The notes below the pieces were generated by a model. The model made no database searches and was not told the origin of the DNA. It saw only the letters and a program-made list of their open reading frames with translations. The position numbers and the translations under genes are program-made. 64,000 nucleotides of DNA from Bacillus sp. FJAT-42315. GTDB taxonomy: Bacteria > Bacillota > Bacilli > Bacillales > Domibacillaceae. The stretch covers positions 2,246,657 to 2,310,656 of the forward strand of contig NZ_KZ454941.1 of NCBI RefSeq assembly GCF_002797375.1, in the 5' to 3' direction. Positions 8,811-17,006 of this stretch are shown piece after piece (the stretch's first letter is position 1; each line of letters starts with the position of its first letter).

Positions 8811-10452
8811 TAGCCAACTCCCCTCTTATCGGTTTCCATTCTTTTTTTGATAAATCAACGACGCGATCTAACCATGCTAAATGATTATGGCGATGGGTAA
8901 TGACAATGACGGTTTTATCGTGAAAGTATTCGTTTAATTGTTGAAATAACTGACGCTCTGATTCGATATCCAAGTGACAAGTGGCTTCATCCAAAATATA
9001 AATATCTGCCTCTTGCAATAAGGCTCGCGCCAACAAAAGACGTTGCCTCTGTCCAGCGGATATCGTAAGTCCACGCTCACCAAGCTGTGTGTTCATTCTC
9101 TCAGGCAATGCCTGAATCCAGCTAGTCAATCCCATCCACTCGATTACTTGCTCCAATTCAGCTGCTGTCGCTTGTTTCTTTCCTAATCTTAAAAAGTCTT
9201 CAATCGTCATACACCAAACTGGGTGATCATGTGTCACAATACAAACTTTGTTATACCAGCTTGCTTTAGAAAAGTTATGGATATTTTCATCGTCCAAGTA
9301 AATCGCTCCGTTAATAGGCTCATAGATTTGTGCTAGTAGCTGAGCAATTGTGCTTTTCCCCTTACCATTTTCTCCAATAAGACCGACTTTCTCTCCTGAT
9401 CGAATGTCAAGGCTAAACTCTGTTAAAATCGGCTGCTGTGGCTGGTGAAAAAAAGAGACGTGTTCCAAACGAATGGTATGAAAGGTCTTTGGCACTACTT
9501 TTCCTTCCATTTGAATAGGTAGAATTTGAAAAAACTCATTTACTCGTTGAATGGATGCTCGTCCTTTTTGAAACTTCATATATAGCTGAGCCATTCCTTG
9601 AACAGTCGCAAACAAGCTAGCCTGATAAGCCATAAAAGCAAGCAAAGCTCCTAATGTCATCTGTCCACCAATGACTTGTTGCCCTAAAAACGCTAGCATG
9701 AATACAGCAGACCCCATTAAAACAAACTGCGGAATCCCTTGTGCCCACGCATTGGTAAACATCACTTTCATATTTTGCTTATTTATATCCTCTAACTCTT
9801 CTCTAAACTGCTGCTTGAGCTGTTTTTCGATATGAGCGGTACGGATAAAGTTCATCGATGAAAACGTCTCATATAGAAAACTTTGATTTTTCGCTGATAA
9901 TTTTCGAAATTCCATTTGATTGATAAAAATCAAACGCCGAAATTTTTGAACACCGATTACTAATAAAGGCATAAATAAAAATGATAACAAGGTTAAACGC
10001 CAATCTAAAAACAATAATAATGCCACGTTAAAGACAAATGTTAAGCTAATCGTAAATAGCTGCAACATATTTTCTGTATAAAGACGCTGTATTTCTGTGA
10101 GATCTTCATTCATTCGAGATAAGATATCTCCCGTTCGATTTTTGGAAAAGAAATCAAATGGGAGATGAAGTAAATGATGATAAAATATCGTTCGCATATC
10201 AACCGTGATCTGCAAGCTCATGCGAAAATACAGAAACCTCGTCAAAAGAGCGATTCCATAACCGATAGCTGCTACTACGACGGCTAATGTTAAAGTAAGC
10301 GAGAAGGAATACCGTTTGGCAATCAATACTTCATCGATAAAAAACTTGCCGATCATCGGCTGGATCGATGTAATGAACGTCGAAACAAGTCCCATTAAAA
10401 ACACGAATAAAAATATGAAACGATACGGTTTGATAAAGGAAAACATCTTCAT
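8782..10452 (-). CDS. qhpF: ABC exporter for the gamma subunit (QhpF-like)
   Basis: A 556-residue ABC half-transporter: six transmembrane helices in the first 300 residues and a nucleotide-binding domain after. Visible motifs are Walker A GENGKGKST, a signature reading SAGQ in place of SGGQ, Walker B IYILDEAT and the H-loop in ITHRHNH. No N-terminal C39 peptidase domain is present, consistent with a separate leader protease (the next gene). In Gram-negative QHNDH systems QhpF moves the processed gamma subunit out of the cytoplasm. Here it would cross the single membrane. ATG 10452 is preferred because GAGGTGA precedes it; an in-frame GTG lies at 10461. Confidence 0.82.
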   Translation of the reverse strand: MKMFSFIKPYRFIFLFVFLMGLVSTFITSIQPMIGKFFIDEVLIAKRYSFSLTLTLAVVVAAIGYGIALLTRFLYFRMSLQITVDMRTIFYHHLLHLPFDFFSKNRTGDILSRMNEDLTEIQRLYTENMLQLFTISLTFVFNVALLLFLDWRLTLLSFLFMPLLVIGVQKFRRLIFINQMEFRKLSAKNQSFLYETFSSMNFIRTAHIEKQLKQQFREELEDINKQNMKVMFTNAWAQGIPQFVLMGSAVFMLAFLGQQVIGGQMTLGALLAFMAYQASLFATVQGMAQLYMKFQKGRASIQRVNEFFQILPIQMEGKVVPKTFHTIRLEHVSFFHQPQQPILTEFSLDIRSGEKVGLIGENGKGKSTIAQLLAQIYEPINGAIYLDDENIHNFSKASWYNKVCIVTHDHPVWCMTIEDFLRLGKKQATAAELEQVIEWMGLTSWIQALPERMNTQLGERGLTISAGQRQRLLLARALLQEADIYILDEATCHLDIESERQLFQQLNEYFHDKTVIVITHRHNHLAWLDRVVDLSKKEWKPIRGELASEHVSTLHG

Positions 10453-10462
10453 CTCTTTCACC

Positions 10463-11455
10463 TCAGCGATAATAACACATCAGTCCAGATTCACAGTATT
10501 GAGGCTGATTACGAACGCTTCGTGCTATTTGCTTTATTTCCTCTTCCACAGCTTGCTTTCGAACATGATCGACCACGGCTTTCACCATCTGAACACTGGC
10601 CAACTTTCTATAAGGCGCTCCTTCACGACCGACGATCTTTAACGAATCCACGCCCATATGAAATAGTTTTCCGAGTGAACATAAACCACACGGTCCGAGC
10701 GGTAGTCCGTCAGAAGCAATTTGACAGTTACAGTCATTGACAAACCAAACAAATTCGCGATAATCATTCACTTGCTCAGTTAATTTCGCCATTTCTCGCG
10801 AAGACAATTGTTTATTTCCATCCGCATGAAACGCTTCGTATTCCCATTGTGACTGTGCACAAAAAGCACCTGCTGAATGAGTCGTCATACAAAAGCTTTC
10901 TTCATACACACAACCATCATTCAAGATAAACACTTCTAACTCTATATCCCCAGCCGCTTCTTTTAATGTAGGGATTTCATTTAACTGAACACTTCTAGGA
11001 AGAATAATTCGTTCCACTCCCATTTGCTTATACAGTTCAATACTCCCTGTATTCATTGGAGCTGCTAAACTGCTCACATGGATCGCAGCGTTTGGTACCT
11101 TCTCTTTCATGGCAATCATTAACCCTGGGTCACTGACGATAAACGCTCGTACACCAATCTCCTCTGAACAATGTTTAATTAAATCGATCAACATCGGATA
11201 TTGTTTTTCCATATAATAAGGAGCATTTAACGTTAAGAAAATCGGGATGTTATAGCTCTCTGCTTGTCGTACCGCTTCTTGTAAATCTTGAAAAGAAGGG
11301 AAGCCGGCGTATGGATTACGACGATTAATCCATACACCTGGCGAATACTGTTCCATCCATTCATTTGGAGTAATGCCACAATAAAATTCTTCCGCTCCAT
11401 TTTCAGCTAACATTTCTACCTCTTCTTTTGATCCAAGCGGTGCTAAAATTTTCAT
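10463..11455 (-). CDS. Peptidase U32-family protein, UbiU-like, in the qhp operon
   Basis: A 330-residue U32-family protein starting with the TIM-barrel-like KILAPLGSKEE. The conserved HVSS segment is present. The strand EVFILNDGC leads into C182-x6-C189, the same spacing as the first two Fe-S cysteines of E. coli UbiU; further Cys are at 199, 242, 244, 256 and 259. The last two, in GPCGLCS, lie roughly where UbiU has its last ligand. Known U32 proteins UbiU-UbiV, RlhA and TrhP perform oxygen-independent hydroxylation of quinone precursors or RNA, not proteolysis. It is paired with a UbiV-like gene, 14 bases apart, inside the amine dehydrogenase operon. Inference: the pair may hydroxylate the gamma-subunit tryptophan. 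No published role is known to me. Confidence 0.8.
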   Translation of the reverse strand: MKILAPLGSKEEVEMLAENGAEEFYCGITPNEWMEQYSPGVWINRRNPYAGFPSFQDLQEAVRQAESYNIPIFLTLNAPYYMEKQYPMLIDLIKHCSEEIGVRAFIVSDPGLMIAMKEKVPNAAIHVSSLAAPMNTGSIELYKQMGVERIILPRSVQLNEIPTLKEAAGDIELEVFILNDGCVYEESFCMTTHSAGAFCAQSQWEYEAFHADGNKQLSSREMAKLTEQVNDYREFVWFVNDCNCQIASDGLPLGPCGLCSLGKLFHMGVDSLKIVGREGAPYRKLASVQMVKAVVDHVRKQAVEEEIKQIARSVRNQPQYCESGLMCYYR

Positions 11456-11469
11456 GTTTTCACCCTCCT

Positions 11470-12402
11470 TTACACAGGGATCCGTATACTATATACAGCC
11501 CGCGCATGTTCGATTGTTTGTAAACTTGTAAATCCAGCTTTGACCAATCCTTGATCATGACTATAAAAAGCGGTCGTCCCTTTTTGAAACACCCGATTTT
11601 TCATATCTCTATGGAGCTTATTTTTCAGTTCAAAAATATATAGTTGGCATTGTTGCTTGCATTCCGGATCACCACGGAACTTGTCCATTCTATCCGTATC
11701 CATAAAACCAACCATACACGCACTTCCACTCGCTACACAGCCAAACGGAAAATGCAAGCCAATCGTTTTCTCTGATTCTTTCGCACTTAGCGAATTCCCT
11801 TGAATCAATTGATCAAATTCGTATCCTATCACTTTTCCGTCAGCTAAAAATTGTTCAAAGGCTGTAGAAAACAAACCGGTACTCTTAAAAAAATCTTTCC
11901 CTTCTTCCGGTGCATTGCTCTCATTATAATAATGAGCCACCCGCGGATCACGAATCGATTTATTCAATAACCTTCCAATCACTAAATGAAGGTTCGAAAA
12001 ATGTTCTTTCGTATAGTAATAAACACCCCAATCATTGACGATGATTTCGATCGGCTTCTCCTGTTGCTTCGCTTCTTCATTTAAAAAAACGAACAGTTCA
12101 TGAAGTTGCTGATATTTGTCCTCATGTACATAGGGGGTAGCAAAAGAGAAATCGAGATCATTTTCTAAGCAAAACTCCCACGCTTTTTTAAGATTTTTCA
12201 AGGAAGGAATGCGGTATTGACAAAACTCAGAACCGAAAATGATCCGATCAGGGGTCGATATTTCTCCAAACACCTCCTTCCACCCTTGAAAAAAGATTTC
12301 CTGTAATTCAGTTTCGATTTCATTCTGTGATTCAATCGGATTCCACGGCTCCTTCGCATACTTTAAATCTCGAATCGATTGGATTGCTACTGAAAGCTTC
12401 AT
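11470..12402 (-). CDS. Peptidase U32-family protein, UbiV-like, in the qhp operon
   Basis: A 310-residue U32-family protein. It resembles UbiV in the IVNDWGV stretch near residue 121, the GRLLNK stretch near 143, an early cysteine in GSEFC (Cys61) and a late C-x3-C pair (Cys248 and Cys252). Further cysteines are Cys222 and Cys229. In UbiV four cysteines (an early one, one central and a C-x3-C pair) hold a [4Fe-4S] cluster, so the same is likely here. It lies between the beta-subunit gene and the UbiU-like gene, all on one strand with short gaps. UbiU and UbiV work as a heterodimer, and the tandem order here suggests the same. Function in this operon is inferred, not demonstrated. Confidence 0.77.
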   Translation of the reverse strand: MKLSVAIQSIRDLKYAKEPWNPIESQNEIETELQEIFFQGWKEVFGEISTPDRIIFGSEFCQYRIPSLKNLKKAWEFCLENDLDFSFATPYVHEDKYQQLHELFVFLNEEAKQQEKPIEIIVNDWGVYYYTKEHFSNLHLVIGRLLNKSIRDPRVAHYYNESNAPEEGKDFFKSTGLFSTAFEQFLADGKVIGYEFDQLIQGNSLSAKESEKTIGLHFPFGCVASGSACMVGFMDTDRMDKFRGDPECKQQCQLYIFELKNKLHRDMKNRVFQKGTTAFYSHDQGLVKAGFTSLQTIEHARAVYSIRIPV

Positions 12403-12439
12403 AAATCAACCACCCCTTTTCGTCTGCTGATGATGCCTA

Positions 12440-13510
12440 TTATTTTTGAATTTTAATCACTTTAAGATCTAAACTGTCGGTTGGAATGGTCAATTTTGTC
12501 TCAACTTGTAAATCTTTATTAGCAATGATAAAATCATTTCCCGCACCGCTAAAGTATAGTTTTTCTTCATCAGCACTTAAATTGACGCCATACATACTTC
12601 CAACTGGCGGTATGGCTTCTTTCACAACCTTTTGCGATTTAATATCCACCTTATACCATTTATTCAATGTCGTGTAAGCGAACTCTTCTTTTTGATCGAT
12701 GATCGCTGAAAACATTCCGATCGGCTCTCGATCGTATTCTAATGTTTTGAGTTCACCTGACGCTAAATTCATCCACATAATCCCTTCAGTCACACGCCCA
12801 TCCGGATATTGCTTCATTAATGGAATCGAGTTAATTCCATTTTCTCCTCTCGGGAAAAGCATCAGAAAGTTGCCTGATCCATCCGCTTCATTTTCAGGGT
12901 GTTTAATGCCTTGTTTCAACGTCAGTTCCATATTTTTCACATTTAATTCATGAACATCATATCCCCAAACGTATATAATATTCGGGTCTCCTTTTTTAAA
13001 TTGCAGTACGTGGGTACCATAAGGAGCCTCTACACTGCGCTTCTCTTCTTTACTAGCAATATCAATTTCTATAATCTTGCTCGGGTGAGTTTTAAAACTA
13101 TTCCGCCTTTTCTCTCCTTGGGTGACGAATGCATACGCTGTTTTCCCATCAGGTGAAATCGTACTTCCCCATACACGACGATCTAACAAACCTTGATCTG
13201 TTCTTGCTTGAAGATTGATTTCAGACATTATTTTATTTTGCATCGTATCGACTACATACAGCGATTTGCGATCATTCGCTAAAAACAAACCAGTCTTACC
13301 ATCTTCTGAAAAGCTCATATCTCGAACTGGTCCCTTTACTTTAATACTTTCCATGACTTTCGGAGCGGATGGATCAATCGGAATGATTTGTCCATATCCT
13401 GAAATATAGACTCTTTCTATATAATTCTCTTCTGCTCTACTGAAAGAATTGGTACTTCCGATCATTAGCAATAAAGTGAGTATGAAAAATGAAGCTGTTT
13501 TTTTGAACAT
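12440..13510 (-). CDS. qhpB: Quinohemoprotein amine dehydrogenase beta subunit
   Basis: A 356-residue secreted beta-propeller. An N-terminal Sec signal peptide (MFKKTASFF, hydrophobic core, likely cleavage after SRA) is followed by repeated blades of the YVTN type. Examples are FSEDGKTGLFLANDRKSLYVVD, ISPDGKTAYAFV and LSADEEKLYFSG (strings shown are motif stretches). In QHNDH the beta propeller holds the gamma subunit and helps form the substrate pocket. Start ATG overlaps the stop of the maturase gene (TAATG), implying translational coupling. The assignment rests on neighbours as well as the fold, since propellers are common. Confidence 0.82.
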   Translation of the reverse strand: MFKKTASFFILTLLLMIGSTNSFSRAEENYIERVYISGYGQIIPIDPSAPKVMESIKVKGPVRDMSFSEDGKTGLFLANDRKSLYVVDTMQNKIMSEINLQARTDQGLLDRRVWGSTISPDGKTAYAFVTQGEKRRNSFKTHPSKIIEIDIASKEEKRSVEAPYGTHVLQFKKGDPNIIYVWGYDVHELNVKNMELTLKQGIKHPENEADGSGNFLMLFPRGENGINSIPLMKQYPDGRVTEGIMWMNLASGELKTLEYDREPIGMFSAIIDQKEEFAYTTLNKWYKVDIKSQKVVKEAIPPVGSMYGVNLSADEEKLYFSGAGNDFIIANKDLQVETKLTIPTDSLDLKVIKIQK

Positions 13511-14967
13511 TAGTTGCTCACACACCTCTCTTTTGTAGTGCCGCTTATTTTTTCTAAAAATGTAGGATTGTGTTGCAAAATTTTCACATACGCTTTTAAT
13601 CCAATCGTGATCCATTCGTGCATCCAGTTACAGTAATGAGCATTAGGTGCTCGATAATCCCCTTGCCTTTCCATCGCTTCATAATAGCAGCCGCCAGAAC
13701 AAATATGCTTTAGCGCACAAGAGTGACACGTTGGCTTACGATCGACATGTAACTCATCCAACATGTTCGCTCTTTTCTTCTGATCAATCCCGAAGAAAAT
13801 ATCTCCCATTCGGAATTCTTCATTTTCGTTAAAGCGATGACATAAGAACAAACCGCCATCAGGACTCACAGCAAAAAAGCCTAGTCCTGCTCCACACCCG
13901 TACGCTTTATTTGTCCCGATATGCAGCTCTTTTAATAAATTCGTTAAATTAGAAAAACCAACATATTCATTTTTCAACGCATGTTCAACAAATAAATCCG
14001 TTAGTTCTTCAAACTGACGTAATAGCTCCTTTAAATCTTTATCATTTAATGCAAGATTCATATTCGTCTCTGTGACTGGAGCGAACCCGACCTCATAAAA
14101 TCCTTTAGATAAAAGATGCTTTAAAGATGTTTCGAGCTTTTCAAAGTCTTTGACAACTGTCACACGAGTACCAATCGGAGCAGAATTGTGAATGTTCATT
14201 AATTTTTCGACGTTTTGACTGACGCGATCATATGATCCTTGACCTCCCGCCAATGGTCGATGTCGGTCATGCGCTTCTTTTGTTCCATCCATACTCACTG
14301 ACACCATGACTTTGTATTGATGGAGAAAAGCCATTTGTGCTTCCGACATTTTACTGCCATTCGTTGTTAACGAAAATCCAACCCTTTTGCCATACTTTTC
14401 TCCTTCTACTGTTGCCTGTTCCACCACATACTTTAACGTTTTCCAGTTTAAAAACGGCTCCCCACCAAACAACACAATATTGACTTCCTTTTCATCAAAG
14501 CTATTCTCCATTAAAAAGCGAATTGCTTGATCCGCCGTTTCAACAGACATATACTTTTGCGGTGCCCCGTATTCTCCATCACCCGCATAACAATACGTAC
14601 AGCGCAAATTACATTCGTTGACCAAATGAAACACGAGCGTTTTCACCGGCATATTTTCCGTTGTGGATGGTGGAGGCGGAGTCATAGAAAACCGTTGCTG
14701 ACGATCGTTTTCTCGTTGAATCATCTCCATCTGCTCAAGCTCCGTTAACACATGAGTGAAAGCTGGATTCTTTTGCAATAAACTGGTCTCAGAAAGGGTC
14801 CATGTATCAGCCACACGTTCTCCATGTTCAGTAAAAGTTTGAACCATATTTTTCGATAACCCATCCAGTTCAATAATATTTCCTGTTAACCCATGAAATA
14901 AATATTCCTTATTTGCGACTTCAAATTGAATATAATTAGTTAACGTGACGTTTGCGATAGCGGCCAA
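13510..14967 (-). CDS. qhpD: Radical SAM/SPASM maturase forming thioether cross-links in the gamma subunit
   Basis: This protein of about 485 residues begins with a peptide-recognition-like region (about 10-90). The radical SAM core carries Cys119-x3-Cys123-x2-Cys126 in NECNLRCTYC for the SAM-bound [4Fe-4S] cluster, and FGGEPFLNW follows. A SPASM region near the C terminus has many cysteines (GCGAG, LCHRF, CHSCALKHICSGGC, HYC) for auxiliary clusters. QhpD makes Cys-to-Asp/Glu thioether bonds in the gamma subunit. Start is uncertain: TTG at 14967 sits almost on top of AAAGGAG, and the best-spaced codon is ATC at 14958. The upstream subunit stop is 8 bases away. Confidence 0.9.
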   Translation of the reverse strand: MAAIANVTLTNYIQFEVANKEYLFHGLTGNIIELDGLSKNMVQTFTEHGERVADTWTLSETSLLQKNPAFTHVLTELEQMEMIQRENDRQQRFSMTPPPPSTTENMPVKTLVFHLVNECNLRCTYCYAGDGEYGAPQKYMSVETADQAIRFLMENSFDEKEVNIVLFGGEPFLNWKTLKYVVEQATVEGEKYGKRVGFSLTTNGSKMSEAQMAFLHQYKVMVSVSMDGTKEAHDRHRPLAGGQGSYDRVSQNVEKLMNIHNSAPIGTRVTVVKDFEKLETSLKHLLSKGFYEVGFAPVTETNMNLALNDKDLKELLRQFEELTDLFVEHALKNEYVGFSNLTNLLKELHIGTNKAYGCGAGLGFFAVSPDGGLFLCHRFNENEEFRMGDIFFGIDQKKRANMLDELHVDRKPTCHSCALKHICSGGCYYEAMERQGDYRAPNAHYCNWMHEWITIGLKAYVKILQHNPTFLEKISGTTKERCVSN

Positions 14968-14975
14968 CTCCTTTA

Positions 14976-16607
14976 TTAGTGAACATTATTCACATAGTCT
15001 GGTACGGTAGAGATATGATGCGTTTTAGCGGTTAAGCTTTTTCCATCAATCGTCACTTTCGCCTGTACTGTAGCACTTCCTACATTTTCTTGAACAAATT
15101 CTCGGTTCTCATTTAAACCTTCTGCTTCCGGTGTGTATAAACCATTTTCTGCTAGTTCGCCAATGTATGGGCGATCATCTCGCGGAGCATTCTCTTCTGG
15201 GTATGTTAATAACGACCATTCGGCATCCACCGGACCAAGATTCAAGTCGTCTTTCGAGTCTTTCTTTCCATCTTTTCCGTTACTGTAGGCATAAGCAACA
15301 TATTGAATACTCACTTTATCCATTGGCCCTGCCCCTCCCATTCGGGAAACACCATAACTAGGCTCAACTTTTATATAATCAGCTTGATCGTAAACTATCA
15401 TCTTTTCATGGACCTTTACCTGTTCTCCACTTAGCATAAAAAATCCAGTTTCTGCTTTTGGATCGACTTTCACCTCAATCTCTGCTTGATCGTCGGATAT
15501 TGCTGTTAAATTGGCTACTTCTACTCCTTTAGGTAAAGATAATGATTCTGGTTTTAATTTCTTTAAGTTCATTCCATAAAAAGTTACTTTATTCGTCACC
15601 CCTTTTTTCCATGCGAAAGGTGCTACGTGAAAAATTTCCGGTGTTTCCGTTTGAACTTTGTAATACGTTTCTTCCGCTGTAATGCCAAGGTCATCTACCT
15701 TTGACCAGTCTCCTTTAATTAGGTTGTCGCTCGTCACATTATACGTTCCGTTGATTTTGCTTTCTCCTTGTTTATAATGTGAGCGCAGCATGTAGCCAGA
15801 GAAAATTTTCATATCCCCGCTAAAGCTCTCTTCTTTACCATCTTTAATAAAGCGGACTTTTTTCTCTTCGGTATAACCTTTTTCCGATTTTGAAAATTCA
15901 CTGTCTCCAATGTAATAGCCTTTCGTTCCTTGAAAACCAGCGACTTTCCATTTCCCTGTCACATCGTATTCTTTTCCTTTCCACTGCTCCCAAGCCTCAG
16001 ACTCTTCGCCATAGTTTTTCGCTAAATACTCAAGCGCTTTTTCCGCTTCCGTTGGCCAATCCATATGACGGTGATTTAAATAAATAGATGGATACATCAC
16101 AAGGTGGAAGTCTTTTAAGTTCTTCCACTCCTCTTCTGTTCTCCGCTGTGCTTCGAACCTTCCACCCGCATGACAGCCAATACAGCTTTGAGTCACACTT
16201 TCGTTTTCAGGCATCGGCTCGGAATAAGATGGTTTATTCGCTAGCCAATATTGAACTTTCTCCGCCTCTTCCGGAGCTAATCCTCTTTCTCTACTCAAGT
16301 CCATTACGAGCTGCTCTCTTTCTTCATCTGTGATCTTTAAACCATGTATTCTTTCCATTCGAGCAATCGTTTGAGCCCAACCTTCTGGAGTTTTCCTCAT
16401 GTACTCAATGCGTTCAAACTTGCCTGATTGATCGACCGCATGACAGCTCACACAGCTTTTTTCCACTTGTTCACTAACAAGCACATTTGATGAGACCGTT
16501 TCAACTTCTTCACTATTCTGTTTATTTGTTGCAGAATCTGAACAAGCCACTAATAAGGCCATAAAACTAGCGATAACAATGACCAGCATGATATATTTTT
16601 TTCTCAT
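14976..16607 (-). CDS. qhpA: Quinohemoprotein amine dehydrogenase alpha subunit, diheme lipoprotein
   Basis: A 543-residue protein with two c-type haem sites, CVSCH (Cys52, Cys55, His56) and CIGCH (Cys142, Cys145, His146), in the N-terminal third. Beta-rich domains fill the rest, as in the Gram-negative alpha subunit. The N terminus is a lipoprotein signal with lipobox LVAC (Cys22), so here the enzyme would be tethered to the outside of the membrane rather than free in a periplasm. Haems pass electrons from the CTQ cofactor to the respiratory chain. ATG 16607 is preferred, 8 bases after AAGGAGTC. It follows the gamma-subunit gene by 14 bases. Confidence 0.92.
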   Translation of the reverse strand: MRKKYIMLVIVIASFMALLVACSDSATNKQNSEEVETVSSNVLVSEQVEKSCVSCHAVDQSGKFERIEYMRKTPEGWAQTIARMERIHGLKITDEEREQLVMDLSRERGLAPEEAEKVQYWLANKPSYSEPMPENESVTQSCIGCHAGGRFEAQRRTEEEWKNLKDFHLVMYPSIYLNHRHMDWPTEAEKALEYLAKNYGEESEAWEQWKGKEYDVTGKWKVAGFQGTKGYYIGDSEFSKSEKGYTEEKKVRFIKDGKEESFSGDMKIFSGYMLRSHYKQGESKINGTYNVTSDNLIKGDWSKVDDLGITAEETYYKVQTETPEIFHVAPFAWKKGVTNKVTFYGMNLKKLKPESLSLPKGVEVANLTAISDDQAEIEVKVDPKAETGFFMLSGEQVKVHEKMIVYDQADYIKVEPSYGVSRMGGAGPMDKVSIQYVAYAYSNGKDGKKDSKDDLNLGPVDAEWSLLTYPEENAPRDDRPYIGELAENGLYTPEAEGLNENREFVQENVGSATVQAKVTIDGKSLTAKTHHISTVPDYVNNVH

Positions 16608-16621
16608 GGCACGACTCCTTC

Positions 16622-16942
16622 TTAAGGTTTCACATACGTTAATTTTCGCCAATCATTCGCAGCGACCGGACACTCATCTGCCCAATTTCCATAATTGGTT
16701 AATCCATCAGGTACTTGAGCTGCCCACCAACAATCTCCATAACAACCGTAAATGTCTTTATAATGCGGTTGGCATACACCTTCTAAGCTCATTCCAGAAA
16801 AGTCTGTTTCCCACCCTGGATCAAACAAGCTTGTACATCCCATCGGAAGCAAGGCTAATCCTTGTACCTCGGGCTTCTTTTCAAGGTCAACCGTTTGTTC
16901 AATCATCTTTCCTTTGAAATTCAAAGGTTTAATATGCTTCAT
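16622..16942 (-). CDS. qhpC: Quinohemoprotein amine dehydrogenase gamma subunit (CTQ-bearing peptide)
   Basis: A 106-residue peptide with a leader of about 35 residues and a cysteine-rich core. All known modification sites of the Paracoccus protein are conserved with the same spacing. Thioether pairs are Cys36-Glu45, Cys57-Asp63 and Cys71-Asp79, and the cysteine tryptophylquinone pair is Cys67-Trp73 (in GCYGDCWW). One additional Cys91 lies outside this set. The leader would guide QhpD and then be removed by QhpE before export. There is no Sec signal, as expected for export by QhpF. ATG 16942 fits AAAGGAG best; a GTG two codons upstream is too close. Confidence 0.93.
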   Translation of the reverse strand: MKHIKPLNFKGKMIEQTVDLEKKPEVQGLALLPMGCTSLFDPGWETDFSGMSLEGVCQPHYKDIYGCYGDCWWAAQVPDGLTNYGNWADECPVAANDWRKLTYVKP

Positions 16943-16972
16943 TGACACTGCTCCTTTCTTCTTTTAGAAAAG

Positions 16973-16995
16973 CTGGTCCGCTATAAGCGGACCAG
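16973..16995 (-). terminator. Hairpin between aldehyde dehydrogenase and qhpC, possible attenuator
   Basis: CTGGTCCGCT and AGCGGACCAG form a strong stem with a minimal loop. On the minus strand it is followed by CTTTTCT, a poor T-run. It could be a partial terminator or an RNA-stabilising hairpin that sets different levels for the two dehydrogenase genes and the qhp genes. Confidence 0.5.
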
Positions 16996-17006
16996 ACTTG
17001 TCTAAA

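Noticed and set aside
10463..12402. Reading the U32 proteins as collagenase-type proteases that process the gamma leader
   Set aside because: The leader protease role is already filled by the S8 enzyme, and the characterised U32 relatives with these cysteines are hydroxylases.
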